Positions 42,902-51,099 of a DNA stretch of 64,000 nucleotides are shown here, in pieces. Under the pieces are notes generated by a model. That model had not been told where the DNA came from and made no database searches. It was given only the letters and a program-made list of their open reading frames with translations. The position numbers and the translations under genes were made by a program. Numbering within the stretch: position 1 is the stretch's first letter; each line of letters begins with the position of its first letter. Source of the DNA: Phycisphaeraceae bacterium (lineage in GTDB: Bacteria; Planctomycetota; Phycisphaerae; Phycisphaerales; UBA1924); assembly GCA_020639195.1 (NCBI GenBank), contig JACKHB010000005.1, positions 310,001-374,000 on the forward strand. Direction: 5' to 3'.

Positions 42902-43660
42902 ATGGCACAGCAGACAGGCTCGATCGATCGACGCGCCGCGATGGGAATCATGACGCTTGGGACGGGCGGGACGCTCGCGGCGTGCGCTTCGGGAGGGGTG
43001 CCTCTGGCCGCCGGCCAGCCGGTGGCACCCGGTTTCGACGCGCAGCGCAACGAATACGTGCTGCCGCCGCTCCCGTACGCCTACGACGCGCTCGAGCCTC
43101 ACATCGATGCGCAGACCATGGAAATCCACCACGCCAAACACCACGCGGGGTACGTGCGCGGCTTGAACACCGCACTGGCCCGCCTCGCCGAGCTCCGCGC
43201 CGGTGGCGGCGACGCTTCGACCATCAAGCACTGGGCCCGCGAGGTGAGCTTCCATGGCTCGGGCCACATCAACCACTCCCTGTTCTGGAGCGGCATGGGC
43301 CCCTCCGGTGCCGGCGGCGGGGGGGAACCCACCGGGGCGCTGCGCCAGGCCATCGACCGCGACTTTGGCTCGTTCGAGGCCTTCGCATCCCAGTTCAGGG
43401 CCGTCGCCAACGCCGTCGAAGGGTCGGGGTGGGGGTGGCTCGTCCACGAGCCCGCGGCAGGGCGCCTGCTGATCATCCAGGAGGAGAAGCAGCAGGACAT
43501 GATGCTCACGGGCGTCGTGCCTCTGCTGGGGATCGACGTTTGGGAGCACGCGTACTACCTGCGATACCAGAATCGCCGGTCCGACTACGCCAACGCGTTC
43601 TTCAACGTGATCTCATGGAAGGAGGTCTCGAGACGCTTCGCCGCCGCAACAGGGCACTGA
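42902..43660 (+). CDS. Exported Fe/Mn superoxide dismutase with Tat-lipoprotein-like signal
   Basis: The enzyme dismutates superoxide to H2O2 and O2. The 252-residue protein has a signal with a twin Arg (SIDRRAAMGIMTLGTGGTLA, then AACASGG), giving a candidate lipobox Cys (LAAC). The catalytic domain starts at about residue 50 (YVLPPLPYAYDALEPHIDAQ). Metal ligands are H in TMEIHHAKHHAGYV, H in HINHSLFW, and D and H in GIDVWEHAYYL. GWGWLVHEPAAGRL fits the family. Most bacterial Fe/Mn SODs are cytosolic, so export is the odd point. The start has GGAGG 8 nt upstream; a TAGCAT box at 42873-42878 may be its -10. Confidence 0.9.
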   Translation: MAQQTGSIDRRAAMGIMTLGTGGTLAACASGGVPLAAGQPVAPGFDAQRNEYVLPPLPYAYDALEPHIDAQTMEIHHAKHHAGYVRGLNTALARLAELRAGGGDASTIKHWAREVSFHGSGHINHSLFWSGMGPSGAGGGGEPTGALRQAIDRDFGSFEAFASQFRAVANAVEGSGWGWLVHEPAAGRLLIIQEEKQQDMMLTGVVPLLGIDVWEHAYYLRYQNRRSDYANAFFNVISWKEVSRRFAAATGH

Positions 43661-43860
43661 CGCGAGTCGCTCTGCTCGCACCCCAGCCCGGCCGCCCGAT
43701 CTCAGACCCGCTCACAATGCAAACTCTGCGTATTGTCGCGAGTTATCGGGCGTAAACGGCTCCGTGGTCCATCGCGACGACCGGAAAAAACCTTCGCGGA
43801 TTCATGGCATTCTGCCAAATCGGTGGCAGATTCCCATTGTCTTGTCTCTCTCCTCCTATG
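43661..43860. other. Non-coding stretch downstream of sod
   Basis: These 200 nt between sod and its terminator show no plausible ORF. They hold a hairpin (TCTGCC at 43811-43816 pairing with GGCAGA at 43825-43830) and an A-rich GGAAAAAACC. This could be a long sod 3' untranslated region or a small RNA ended by the terminator at 43861-43899. Confidence 0.35.
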
Positions 43861-43899
43861 ACTCGACTGCGTGCGGGCACGAACGCAGCCGAGTTTTTT
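43861..43899 (+). terminator. Rho-independent terminator
   Basis: ACTCG-a-CTGCGT (43861-43872) pairs with ACGCAG-c-CGAGT (43883-43894); each arm has a one-base mismatch and the loop is 10 nt. A run of six T follows at 43894-43899. It terminates rightward transcription from sod or from a small RNA, and isolates aroDE. Confidence 0.85.
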
Positions 43900-43965
43900 C
43901 TTGCGCATGATTCTCAGACGGACCTCCTGACAAGAAGCGACCTCGCTCGCCGATAGAGTCGGGCG

Positions 43966-45585
43966 ATGCCCCGCCGGTCGCTCATCTGCGTTCCATTGCA
44001 GGTCGAATCCGTCGACGCAGCCCTGCTCGACGCCGACGCCGCCCGCGCATCGGGGGCCGATCTCGTCGAGTTCCGAATCGACACGCTGGCCGAATCCACC
44101 CCGGATTCGCGCCAGCAGACCATTCGACTCCTTCGAGACACGCCTCTGCCGTGCATCCTGACGTGCCGCCCCGATTCCGAGGGCGGAGCCTACACAGGGC
44201 CGGAAGAGGACCGGCTGACCCTCCTCCACACCGCGCTGGCGAGCGACCATCCCCCCGCGTTCGTCGATGTCGAACTCGCCGCCCTTGAACGAGATCCCGA
44301 TGTGTTGCAGGCCTTTCGTGCCGCGAAGTCCGCCTCGACCACGCGAGTCATCGTCTCGATCCATGACTTCCGCGGCAGGCCGGCAGACCTTTCCCGGCGG
44401 CTGGTGCGTCTCGAATCGCTGGATCTGGCCGATGTTCGCAAGATCGCGTTCGTCGCCCGCTCACTCAGAGACAACTTGGAACTGCTGGACCTCTGCCGCC
44501 ACGCGCCCACGCCGACCATCGCGCTGGGAATGGGCGGACATGGCCTGCCCAGCCGAGTCCTCGCGCCGAAATGCGGGGGATTTCTGACCTTCGCCGCGCT
44601 GCGGGCCGGCGCAGCCACCGCTCCAGGCCAACCCACCATCCACGACCTCCTCGCGACGTATCGCTTCAGAGAGATCCACCCCGAAACCCGCGTCTACGGA
44701 ATCGTTGGCGATCCGGTTGAGCACTCTCTTTCGCCCGCGGTGCACAACGCGGCGTTCGAGGCGTCCGGCCACGATGGCGTGTACCTGCCCATGCCGGTGG
44801 CCGCCGGCGACTGTCCCGACGACGCCTTCCTGGCCCTCAAGGCGACGTTGCCGGCTCTCATTGAACATCCATCGCTCTGTCTGCATGGCCTGAGCATCAC
44901 AATCCCCCACAAGGAGCCCGTGGTCCGTCTCGCACGTGAGCTGGGCTGGACACTCCAGCCGGGCCTCGACCAGATCGGCGCCGCCAACACGCTGACTGTT
45001 GAACGCGATGCAACCGGAACTGTGGCTCGGGTGACGCTTGCCAACACGGACGCCGACGCGTCGGTCCGCTGCGTGCATGACCTCAGCGTTGAGCCGGTGG
45101 GATCGACCGCCCTGATCCTCGGTGCAGGCGGCGTCGCGAGGGCCGTCGCCGTCGCCCTGCTCCGCAACGGTGGCCGCATCGGATTGTCGAACCGTTCAGA
45201 AAGTCGCGCACGCCAGCTTGCCGAGGAGCTGCGGGCGATATTCGGCGATCGCGTCTGGCTCGAGACGGACCCGGATCGCTTGGCGCCCGCACCCGATCTC
45301 ATTGTCAATTGCACGCCCGTCGGCATGGCCCGGGAAGGCGAACCGCCGACGTCGCCCTTGTCGGACGAGTGGCTCGCCGCGCTTCCCAAGGGAACCGCGG
45401 TGTTCGACACCGTGTATAGAAGGGGTGGGACGCCGCTTGTTCGCAAGGCCAGGAGCTTGGGGCTCCGCGCTCAGGACGGGCTGAACATGTTCGTCTACCA
45501 GGCCGCGGCTCAGTTCGAGCTCTGGACGAAGCGCTCCGCTCCAATGCCGCTGCTCTGGCAGGTGGCGCGTGAGCTTTGCGGCTGA
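43966..45585 (+). CDS. aroDE: Bifunctional 3-dehydroquinate dehydratase/shikimate dehydrogenase
   Basis: The 539-residue fusion catalyses steps 3 and 4 of the shikimate pathway. Residues about 1-235 are type I dehydratase: DLVEFRIDTLAES, TRVIVSIHDFRGR (active-site His) and DVRKIAFVARSLRDN (Schiff-base Lys). Residues about 240-539 are shikimate dehydrogenase: YGIVGDPVEHSLSPAVHNAA, GLSITIPHKEPVVRLAREL (catalytic Lys), IGAANTLTVERD, LILGAGGVARAVAVALLRNG and VNCTPVGMAREGEPP. The same domain order occurs in plants and several bacteria. TAGAGT at 43954-43959 lies six bases before the ATG, suggesting a leaderless message. A strong terminator lies immediately upstream. Confidence 0.94.
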   Translation: MPRRSLICVPLQVESVDAALLDADAARASGADLVEFRIDTLAESTPDSRQQTIRLLRDTPLPCILTCRPDSEGGAYTGPEEDRLTLLHTALASDHPPAFVDVELAALERDPDVLQAFRAAKSASTTRVIVSIHDFRGRPADLSRRLVRLESLDLADVRKIAFVARSLRDNLELLDLCRHAPTPTIALGMGGHGLPSRVLAPKCGGFLTFAALRAGAATAPGQPTIHDLLATYRFREIHPETRVYGIVGDPVEHSLSPAVHNAAFEASGHDGVYLPMPVAAGDCPDDAFLALKATLPALIEHPSLCLHGLSITIPHKEPVVRLARELGWTLQPGLDQIGAANTLTVERDATGTVARVTLANTDADASVRCVHDLSVEPVGSTALILGAGGVARAVAVALLRNGGRIGLSNRSESRARQLAEELRAIFGDRVWLETDPDRLAPAPDLIVNCTPVGMAREGEPPTSPLSDEWLAALPKGTAVFDTVYRRGGTPLVRKARSLGLRAQDGLNMFVYQAAAQFELWTKRSAPMPLLWQVARELCG

Positions 45586-45653
45586 TTCGACGCTCCTGAC
45601 CGGAAGAGTCACCTCGATCGGGCAGAGCCCCCGATCCGGCGGAGGAAAGCGCC

Positions 45654-46010
45654 ATGCGCGCAGCCAAGCTTGCTCCTAAGCCCGCAGGCTCCAGGAGTCT
45701 GTACGCGGCCTTGGCCACGATGGCCGCGGCCGACATTTTTCTCACCTCTCGCATCCTGGCGCTCGGCGGCATCGAGGTGAACGCGATCGCGCGTCACGCC
45801 CTCGACGCGGCAGGAATCCCAGGCCTCGCCGCGCTCAAGGCGGTTTCGGTGGGCATCGTCCTGATCTGCTGCGAGTACATCCGGCGGGTCCGGCCCGTCA
45901 CGTCCCTTCGGGTGGTGAAGTGGGGCATCGCACTCAACTGCATGCCCGTCATCGCGGCCGGAGCGCAAATCGCCGCTGCGGCCGCCTCGGGTCGCCTGCC
46001 CATGGTCTAG
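45654..46010 (+). CDS. DUF5658-like small membrane protein
   Basis: The protein has 118 residues with three hydrophobic segments. ADIFLTSRILALGGIEVNAI, then ARHALDAAGIPGLAALKAVS fits DUF5658 proteins (D..lT...l..GG.E.NP...). The start has GGAGGAAAG about 6 nt upstream. There is no obvious link to the neighbours; the function is unknown. Confidence 0.65.
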   Translation: MRAAKLAPKPAGSRSLYAALATMAAADIFLTSRILALGGIEVNAIARHALDAAGIPGLAALKAVSVGIVLICCEYIRRVRPVTSLRVVKWGIALNCMPVIAAGAQIAAAAASGRLPMV

Positions 46011-46058
46011 CCGAGAGCCCGGGTCGTGCCGACTCCCGACTCAGCCGCGAATCGTGAC

Positions 46059-46586
46059 TCACGCGGATGGAGGCTGCACGCCGCTCAGCCGCAGCAGGGT
46101 CCAGAAAGACTCACCAAACACGAAATTGTGATCGCCAAACTCTGACCCCGCCATGTTCTGATCGATGTGGCTGAAGATGAGATCGATCGTTCCAAGACGG
46201 CGTGGCGGTGAGTTCAGGTCGGCGGCGTCGCTCAGCCACACGTCGCCCGCCGTGGCGGCGCCCTGGGGAGAGATCTGGGTGATTCGAACGTCGTAGCGGA
46301 TCACGTGTCCCGGGAGCGCATCGAGCGAGAGGTCCGCCCGCACCACCTTGGCGAGCACGACCTTCTCCCGAAAACCGCTGGAATAGCCCACCAGAATCCC
46401 CGCCGTCTGCGCCATGCCCTCGAGGATCAGGGTTCCGGGCATCACCGGCAGCGCGCTACGGCCCGTCGAGGGATCCCCTTCAAAGTGGTCGTGCAGATGC
46501 TCTTCCGCCAGGCTGACGGCCTTGATCGCGCTGGCCCGCTCGCCCGCGATCAAGTCGGTGATGCGATCGATCCACAGCCAGCGCAT
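46059..46586 (-). CDS. FabZ/FabA-like 3-hydroxyacyl-ACP dehydratase
   Basis: The protein has 175 residues with a hot-dog fold. HDHFEGDPSTGRSALPVMPG followed by TLILEGMAQTAGILVG has the catalytic His and Glu of FabZ, with an insertion between HF and the PG. LAKVVRADLSLDALPGHVIR resembles the typical 'kF...v.PGd.l' strand. It is longer than standard FabZ (about 145) and may be a specialised dehydratase or an inactive partner. It follows the ACP gene by 6 nt, and the first gene of the unit is another FabZ-like gene. Confidence 0.78.
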   Translation of the reverse strand: MRWLWIDRITDLIAGERASAIKAVSLAEEHLHDHFEGDPSTGRSALPVMPGTLILEGMAQTAGILVGYSSGFREKVVLAKVVRADLSLDALPGHVIRYDVRITQISPQGAATAGDVWLSDAADLNSPPRRLGTIDLIFSHIDQNMAGSEFGDHNFVFGESFWTLLRLSGVQPPSA

Positions 46587-46592
46587 GCGGCC

Positions 46593-46982
46593 TCAGGCGC
46601 TGGCCGCGAGCTTGCGCTGGCAGAAATTCACGATGGCGTCAACGGTGAACAGTTCGGGCACACGGCTGACTCGGGGGTCGCTCTGCAACTCTGTGAAGTC
46701 CGCGTGCGGCAGCTTCTCTTTGAGCGCCACGATGCCCTTCTCGGTGACCTTTCCGCCCTGCACGAATTCCGGGTCCTGCTGGACGTTTTCGGGAAACAGC
46801 TCGCCCTGTTCGATCTTGAACCCGAAGGCTTGCTCCAGCTGGAATTGGATGTCAAGAAAATCGATCGACTCGGCGCCCAGGTCGCTGGTCAGCTTTGCGT
46901 TTGGAGTGACCTCGTCCTCATCGAGCGCAAGGGCCTCGATCAGAACCCCGCGAACCTTGTCGAAGATGTCCTCGCGTGTCAT
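46593..46982 (-). CDS. Acyl carrier protein (extended)
   Basis: The protein has 129 residues. The phosphopantetheine site is TSDLGAESIDFLDIQFQLEQ (Ser in ESIDF). An N-terminal helix (EDIFDKVRGVLIEALALDED) precedes it. About 45 extra residues (LFPENVQQDPEFVQGGKVTE, then KGIVALKEKLPHADFTELQS) separate the site from the last helix (TVDAIVNFCQRKL), so it is longer than the usual 75-90 residue ACP. It lies between two dehydratase genes and probably serves a dedicated acyl pathway. Confidence 0.85.
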   Translation of the reverse strand: MTREDIFDKVRGVLIEALALDEDEVTPNAKLTSDLGAESIDFLDIQFQLEQAFGFKIEQGELFPENVQQDPEFVQGGKVTEKGIVALKEKLPHADFTELQSDPRVSRVPELFTVDAIVNFCQRKLAASA

Positions 46983-47035
46983 CCGGCGGATCCCCTTGCC
47001 GGGCCTGCTTCGCCCGAGTCGCCATGGTACGGTCG

Positions 47036-47461
47036 TCAGGCGTCCGCGCCCAGTGGGCCCATCTCCCTCAATGTCAGCCGTCCAGAGACCGCAACTTTCC
47101 CATCTCCCGCCTCTCCGGCGGGCCCAATGACCAACGCGCGGCCACGGAACTCCTGAACGCCATCCTCAGCGGCTCTGACCCGATCGACCTCGATCCGCAG
47201 CGCCTGGCCCGGCCGGACGAACTGACCGAACTTCACCGCCCGGACGCCGCCCAGCACCCAGCGCCCCTTCGCTCCCCCGGGCCCGGCTTCCGCGAGGCGC
47301 CTGGCGGACTGCACCATGGCCTCGATCATCAGCACGCCGGGCAGCACCGGGAAGCCCGGGAAGTGGTCCTGCAAGTACTCCTCCGCGCTGGTCACGGCCT
47401 TGACCGCCACGATGCGGTCATCGCTCTGTTCAAGAACCCGGTCGACCAACTCGAATCGCAT
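47036..47461 (-). CDS. fabZ: FabZ-like 3-hydroxyacyl-ACP dehydratase
   Basis: The protein has 141 residues. AEEYLQDHFPGFPVLPGVLM followed by IEAMVQSARRLAEAG is the FabZ core (His in HFPG; Glu in IEAM). WVLGGVRAVKFGQFVRPGQA and LRIEVDRV are the usual strand and PG turn. TATTGT at 47469-47474 lies seven bases before the ATG, making a leaderless start possible; an AGGAGGT also occurs at a long 12-nt distance. It is first of three genes (fabZ, ACP, dehydratase) and divergent from recO. Confidence 0.85.
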   Translation of the reverse strand: MRFELVDRVLEQSDDRIVAVKAVTSAEEYLQDHFPGFPVLPGVLMIEAMVQSARRLAEAGPGGAKGRWVLGGVRAVKFGQFVRPGQALRIEVDRVRAAEDGVQEFRGRALVIGPAGEAGDGKVAVSGRLTLREMGPLGADA

Positions 47462-47520
47462 GGACGCGACAATACCTCCTCGCACCGCGCTCGGCCACAG
47501 GCCTCGCTACGCTCGCGTCT

Positions 47521-48267
47521 GTGGCGTCGTTCAGAGACGAATGCGTCTGCATCGGGGCATGGGACTGGTCCGAAACCAGTCAGACCGTGCGCCTGCTCGC
47601 GCGCCGGCACGGCCTCATCCGAGGCCTCGCCAAGGGCTCCAGGCGAGAGCCATCGAACTTCCATGGCGGATTCGAGCCCCTGACTCGTGGCGAATCGATC
47701 ATCTCGCCCAAGCCCCCGCCGGGCCTCTCGAACGTGACCTCGTGGACGCTCGTCGAGATCTTCCCGGCGGTGCGCTCAGACCTCGCATCGTTCCACATTG
47801 GAATGTACGCGGCGGACCTCATCGCCCACGTCATCATCGACGCCGACCCCCACCCCGAACTGTACGACTCGTTGATCGGGCTGCTCCGCCAACTCGTCGA
47901 GACGGCTCGGACCGATGCGGCGCTGCTGAGATTCCAATGGAGCGTGCTCGAGCACACCGGGCACCGTCCCGAACTCGACGCCGATGTGGCGATTCGCGGA
48001 CCGCTCAGCCCCGCCGGGGCGTATGTCTTTGATTCCCGCCTCGGCGGCGTTCGTGCCGACTCATCGAACGCCACCCAGGGCGCGTGGCGAATCCGGCATA
48101 CCACGCTCGAAGCGCTTCGCCAGGCCCGCGCCGGCGGACACATTCAAGGCCTCGCGGTCGAAACCGTTCGCCGGGCCTCGAGACTCCTGCACGTGTACGC
48201 ACGGGAGATTCTCGGACGAGAGACCCCCGCGGCGAGGTTCCTTTTCGGCGACTCCGACGCGTCTTGA
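47521..48267 (+). CDS. recO: DNA repair protein RecO
   Basis: RecO helps RecR load RecA on SSB-coated DNA. The 248-residue protein has an N-terminal OB fold (VCIGAWDWSETSQTVRLLAR, HGLIRGLAKGSRR and EPLTRGESIISPKP) and a helical C-terminal domain (RFQWSVLEHTGHRPELDADV, AYVFDSRLGGVRAD). The zinc-finger cysteines of many RecO proteins (CxxC..CxxC) are absent. The start is GTG at 47521, with TACGCT seven bases upstream (47508-47513), probably leaderless. It is divergent from the fabZ-like gene. Confidence 0.85.
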   Translation: MASFRDECVCIGAWDWSETSQTVRLLARRHGLIRGLAKGSRREPSNFHGGFEPLTRGESIISPKPPPGLSNVTSWTLVEIFPAVRSDLASFHIGMYAADLIAHVIIDADPHPELYDSLIGLLRQLVETARTDAALLRFQWSVLEHTGHRPELDADVAIRGPLSPAGAYVFDSRLGGVRADSSNATQGAWRIRHTTLEALRQARAGGHIQGLAVETVRRASRLLHVYAREILGRETPAARFLFGDSDAS

Positions 48268-48338
48268 CCGCCGGAACCGGGTGAATCCCCAATCGCTCCT
48301 GAACTCTGGATGGATCGAAGCGAGGGGCCCACCGATCA

Positions 48339-48352
48339 ACCGATCGATCGGT
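48339..48352. promoter_or_regulatory. 14-bp palindrome upstream of HDOD-GGDEF gene
   Basis: ACCGATCGATCGGT is a perfect 14-bp palindrome ending 10 nt before the ATG at 48363. It may be a transcription-factor site or just a GATC-rich chance sequence. Confidence 0.25.
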
Positions 48353-48362
48353 CCTACCACGG

Positions 48363-50204
48363 ATGCCGTCGGCCATGAACACAGAACTGCTCAACTCCGT
48401 GCTTCACTGCCCGAACCTGCCGTCCCTCCCGGCGGTGGCCGCCAGGGTCGTGGAGCTGACCTCCGATCCCAACGTTTCGCTGGACGAACTCGCAGATCTC
48501 ATCCAGAACGACCAGGGGCTGTCCGCCAAGGTCCTCCGAACCATCAACTCCAGCTATTACGGGCTGCGCCAGCCCTGCTCAACGATCCGCCGGGCGCTCG
48601 TCATGCTCGGCCTTTCCCCCGTGAAGAGCCTGACCCTGGGCTTCTCTCTGGTTGGTGCGGTCTCGGGCAACGGCGCCGGCTTCGATTACGTGTCCTACTG
48701 GCGGCGTGGGCTATACAGCGCCACGGCGGCGAGAGCGATCGCGGCCGTCAAGGTCGACAAGGACGCCGCCGAAGAGGCGTTTCTGGGCGCACTCCTGCAG
48801 GACATCGGCATGATCGCGCTCCACCGCACGCTTGGAGAGAAGTACGAGGCCCTGCTCACCGAGTGCGACGGCAATCACGCCGAGCTCGCGCGTCTCGAAC
48901 TGGCGGAGTTCGAACTCTCGCACGCCGACGTCGGCGCGATGCTGGCCACGAAGTGGAAGCTCCCGCCGGAGCTCATCCAGCCCGTCAAGTACCACCATCA
49001 GCCCACGGCGGCCCCCGCCGGCTGCACGGACTTGGTCCGTTGCGTCGCGCTGGGCAACCTCGTCCACGACGTGCTCACTTGCCGCGACGCCGCCCTGGCC
49101 CTGAAGGCCGGGTACGCGCGGGCCAGAGACTGGATGAAGATGGAACCCGCCGAGTTCGACGACCTCGTTCGCCGGGTCTCGGAGTCCTCACGCGAACTCG
49201 GCCGCCTGTTCCAGCTGGACACGGGCGCCGCCCCCGATGCGCAGGAGATCCTCGAGCGGGCACGGCAGCAGCAACTCCAACTGGTCGCCTCCGACCCCTC
49301 CGCCGCGGCGTTCGCCCCGGATGCCGAGGGCCTCGTGGTCGACACCAGCCAGGTCGACAGCCTGACCGGGCTGCTCAACCGCGACGGTTTTCTCAGCGCG
49401 GTTCGCGGAGCGCTCAGCGTCGCCACAACCCGCAACGACACGGTGGGCCTTCTGGTCCTGTGCGTGGACGGCTACTCGGACTTGTGTGCCCAGACCGACG
49501 GGATCGACGTCGAGATCGCAAACCACGCGGGCAGGGTCCTGCGCGAGTTGTTTGACGCCGAGGGCGGCGTCGGCGGACGTCTCGGACCGGACCTCTTCGC
49601 CGTCGTTGTGACCGGAGTCTCACCGGATCGCCTGCGAACCGTCGCGTCGGCAGCAAACGCCGCGCTCGGCGCCGAGCCCGCAGCCGAATCCGGCCTGCGC
49701 CTGACCGCAAGCGTCGGCCTGGCGGTGCTGAGCCCCGACACCACTGCCTTCGGTCGCCAGCCACTTCCGATGTGGTGCTCGCCTCCGCCCTCCGGGCCAC
49801 TGATCCGCACTTGGGACGGCGGGGGTTCGCTACGCCGTGTTCACCCCGCAGCACCGCGGCCTGACCTCCGCCCTATTCCGGCGAGGGTCGCCCCACGGTC
49901 CGGCCGTCAGCCAGAGCGTACCTCCAGCACACGCTTGCAGATCGTCCCGAGCGACACGCAGTCGATCCCTCTCGAGTTCCTCATCGAGGGTGGGTACGTT
50001 AGCACGTCCAGTGCCGCCCAGGCGGCACGTCCGGTCGCCGGGGCGCTCTCCCGCCGGCGTCACCGCCGGTGGCGGGCACTCTTTCAGAGCGCACGTTGCG
50101 GGTCGTCTTCGGTCAGCGGTACCGAGACCCTCCATCTCCTGCTCGACCGCGCTGAATCCGCGCGTCCGCCCGCCCAGGAATCGCCGACACGTACCTGCGC
50201 GTGA
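48363..50204 (+). CDS. HDOD-GGDEF signalling protein, 3' end frameshifted
   Basis: The protein starts with an HDOD domain (residues about 10-290: CPNLPSLPAVAARVVELTSD, LIQNDQGLSAKVLRTINSSY, LQDIGMIALHRTLGEKYEAL) followed by a degenerate GGDEF domain at about 325-460 (QVDSLTGLLNRDGFLSAV; GGRLGPDLFAVVV where GGDEF would stand; TASVGLAVLSPDT). No consensus active site remains, so cyclase activity is unlikely. After LSPDTTAF the frame becomes nonsense. A one-base deletion near 49745-49760 would restore a frame reading TSDVVLASALRATDPHLGRR and ending at a TGA at 49862-49864, which I think is the true 3' end. The remaining open frame to 50204 is probably not translated natively. Confidence 0.8.
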   Translation: MPSAMNTELLNSVLHCPNLPSLPAVAARVVELTSDPNVSLDELADLIQNDQGLSAKVLRTINSSYYGLRQPCSTIRRALVMLGLSPVKSLTLGFSLVGAVSGNGAGFDYVSYWRRGLYSATAARAIAAVKVDKDAAEEAFLGALLQDIGMIALHRTLGEKYEALLTECDGNHAELARLELAEFELSHADVGAMLATKWKLPPELIQPVKYHHQPTAAPAGCTDLVRCVALGNLVHDVLTCRDAALALKAGYARARDWMKMEPAEFDDLVRRVSESSRELGRLFQLDTGAAPDAQEILERARQQQLQLVASDPSAAAFAPDAEGLVVDTSQVDSLTGLLNRDGFLSAVRGALSVATTRNDTVGLLVLCVDGYSDLCAQTDGIDVEIANHAGRVLRELFDAEGGVGGRLGPDLFAVVVTGVSPDRLRTVASAANAALGAEPAAESGLRLTASVGLAVLSPDTTAFGRQPLPMWCSPPPSGPLIRTWDGGGSLRRVHPAAPRPDLRPIPARVAPRSGRQPERTSSTRLQIVPSDTQSIPLEFLIEGGYVSTSSAAQAARPVAGALSRRRHRRWRALFQSARCGSSSVSGTETLHLLLDRAESARPPAQESPTRTCA

Positions 50205-50400
50205 CCTCGATCCCGTCGTGCGCCTCGTACCCGGCCTGCGCCTCACCAGCGATTCCGGCTCGATCAGCGCCCCAGTAGAGTCGGCTGTTGTCGCCACCGC
50301 CAGTATCTGCGCGCGATCGCCGCCGCGTATCGATCGCCGCTCTCTGCACCAGAGCCATCGCACCGCCATCATGTACACCAGCTCTTGAGTCATCCTTGAG
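49745..50400. other. Cluster of frame changes across the convergent HDOD-GGDEF/M16 junction
   Basis: On the minus strand, recognisable M16 peptidase pieces appear in all three frames within about 500 nt: TQELVYMMA, ESGDRYAAAIAQILAVAT, GGGDNSRLYWG, ALIEP, EAQAGYEAHDGIE, SAVEQEMEGLG, and finally RTVGRPSPE before a TAG at 49873-49875. On the plus strand, the GGDEF gene shifts frame near 49750. Frame changes every 20-60 nt, confined to this stretch, look like consensus errors more than gradual gene decay. Confidence 0.7.
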
Positions 50401-51090
50401 CGCGAACCCGCCGGTGGACGTGGCGGGCCGGCTCGAGTCCCTCGTCGCGCCACCCCTTGTCCAAGATCCGCACAAGTCCTCCGCCTGCGCACACACGGCC
50501 GAGAAGTCCACCCGTCCCGCGAGAGCCAGCGTCGTGCTGTCCGACGCATACCGATGATCGAAGTAGGTCCGCATGGCGTCCCGATGCATGGCGCGGATCG
50601 TGTCGGGCGTGCCGAGCACCCGAAACCCCAGCGGATGACCGCTGTAGTGATGCTCGCCGAGCGACTCGTACAGCACCCACCGCGGCATGTCCGCGTACAT
50701 CGCGATTTCCTCGAGGATCACCTGCCGCTCGGACTCAAAGTCCGTCTCGCGCAGCGCCGGCCGCATCATGCGCCCCAGCAGCGAGACCGCGTCACCGAGC
50801 CGATCGGGGAGCACCTGCGCGTAGAACACCGTCATCTCGTGGCTCGTGAACGCGTTGTTGCGGGCGCCCATCGCGTCAAAGCCCCGGTTGATGTCCTCGG
50901 TCGAGAGATCCTCGGTCCCCTTGAACATCATGTGCTCGAGGAAGTGACTCACTCCCATCAGGTCCGCCGGTTCGTCCCGGGCCCCCGTCCGCACAAAGAA
51001 GCCCGCAGCGCTCGAGTGTGCGTCCGGATCGACTTCCGCCACGATGGTGAGACCGTTGTCCAGTGTCCGCCGCTCAAATGTGATCGCCAT
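50113..51090 (-). CDS. M16 family zinc metallopeptidase, C-terminal half frameshifted
   Basis: Intact N-terminal residues 1-225 are clearly M16 (insulinase/processing peptidase-like): FERRTLDNGLTIVAEVDPDA, then the inverted zinc motif HFLEH (H49, E52, H53) in GVSHFLEHMMFKGTE, and ERQVILEEIAMYADMPRWVL with the distal Glu. The open frame closes at 50113, but native sequence appears to extend to a TAG at 49873-49875 (about 405 residues, in the same phase as the start) through several compensating frameshifts after LKDDS. TAGACT at 51097-51102 lies six bases before the ATG. The sirtuin gene ends 9 nt upstream on the same strand, so they may also be co-transcribed. Confidence 0.82.
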   Translation of the reverse strand: MAITFERRTLDNGLTIVAEVDPDAHSSAAGFFVRTGARDEPADLMGVSHFLEHMMFKGTEDLSTEDINRGFDAMGARNNAFTSHEMTVFYAQVLPDRLGDAVSLLGRMMRPALRETDFESERQVILEEIAMYADMPRWVLYESLGEHHYSGHPLGFRVLGTPDTIRAMHRDAMRTYFDHRYASDSTTLALAGRVDFSAVCAQAEDLCGSWTRGGATRDSSRPATSTGGFALKDDSRAGVHDGGAMALVQRAAIDTRRRSRADTGGGDNSRLYWGADRAGIAGEAQAGYEAHDGIEVTRRYVSAIPGRADARIQRGRAGDGGSRYR

Positions 51091-51099
51091 GACCGGAGT

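Noticed and set aside
48339..48352. Palindrome as a restriction-system or replication-origin signal
   Set aside because: One isolated GATC-rich palindrome without further boxes is not enough; kept only as a weak regulatory candidate.
50204..50400. Separate small genes in the frameshift region
   Set aside because: The short frames there are pieces of the M16 peptidase in different phases.
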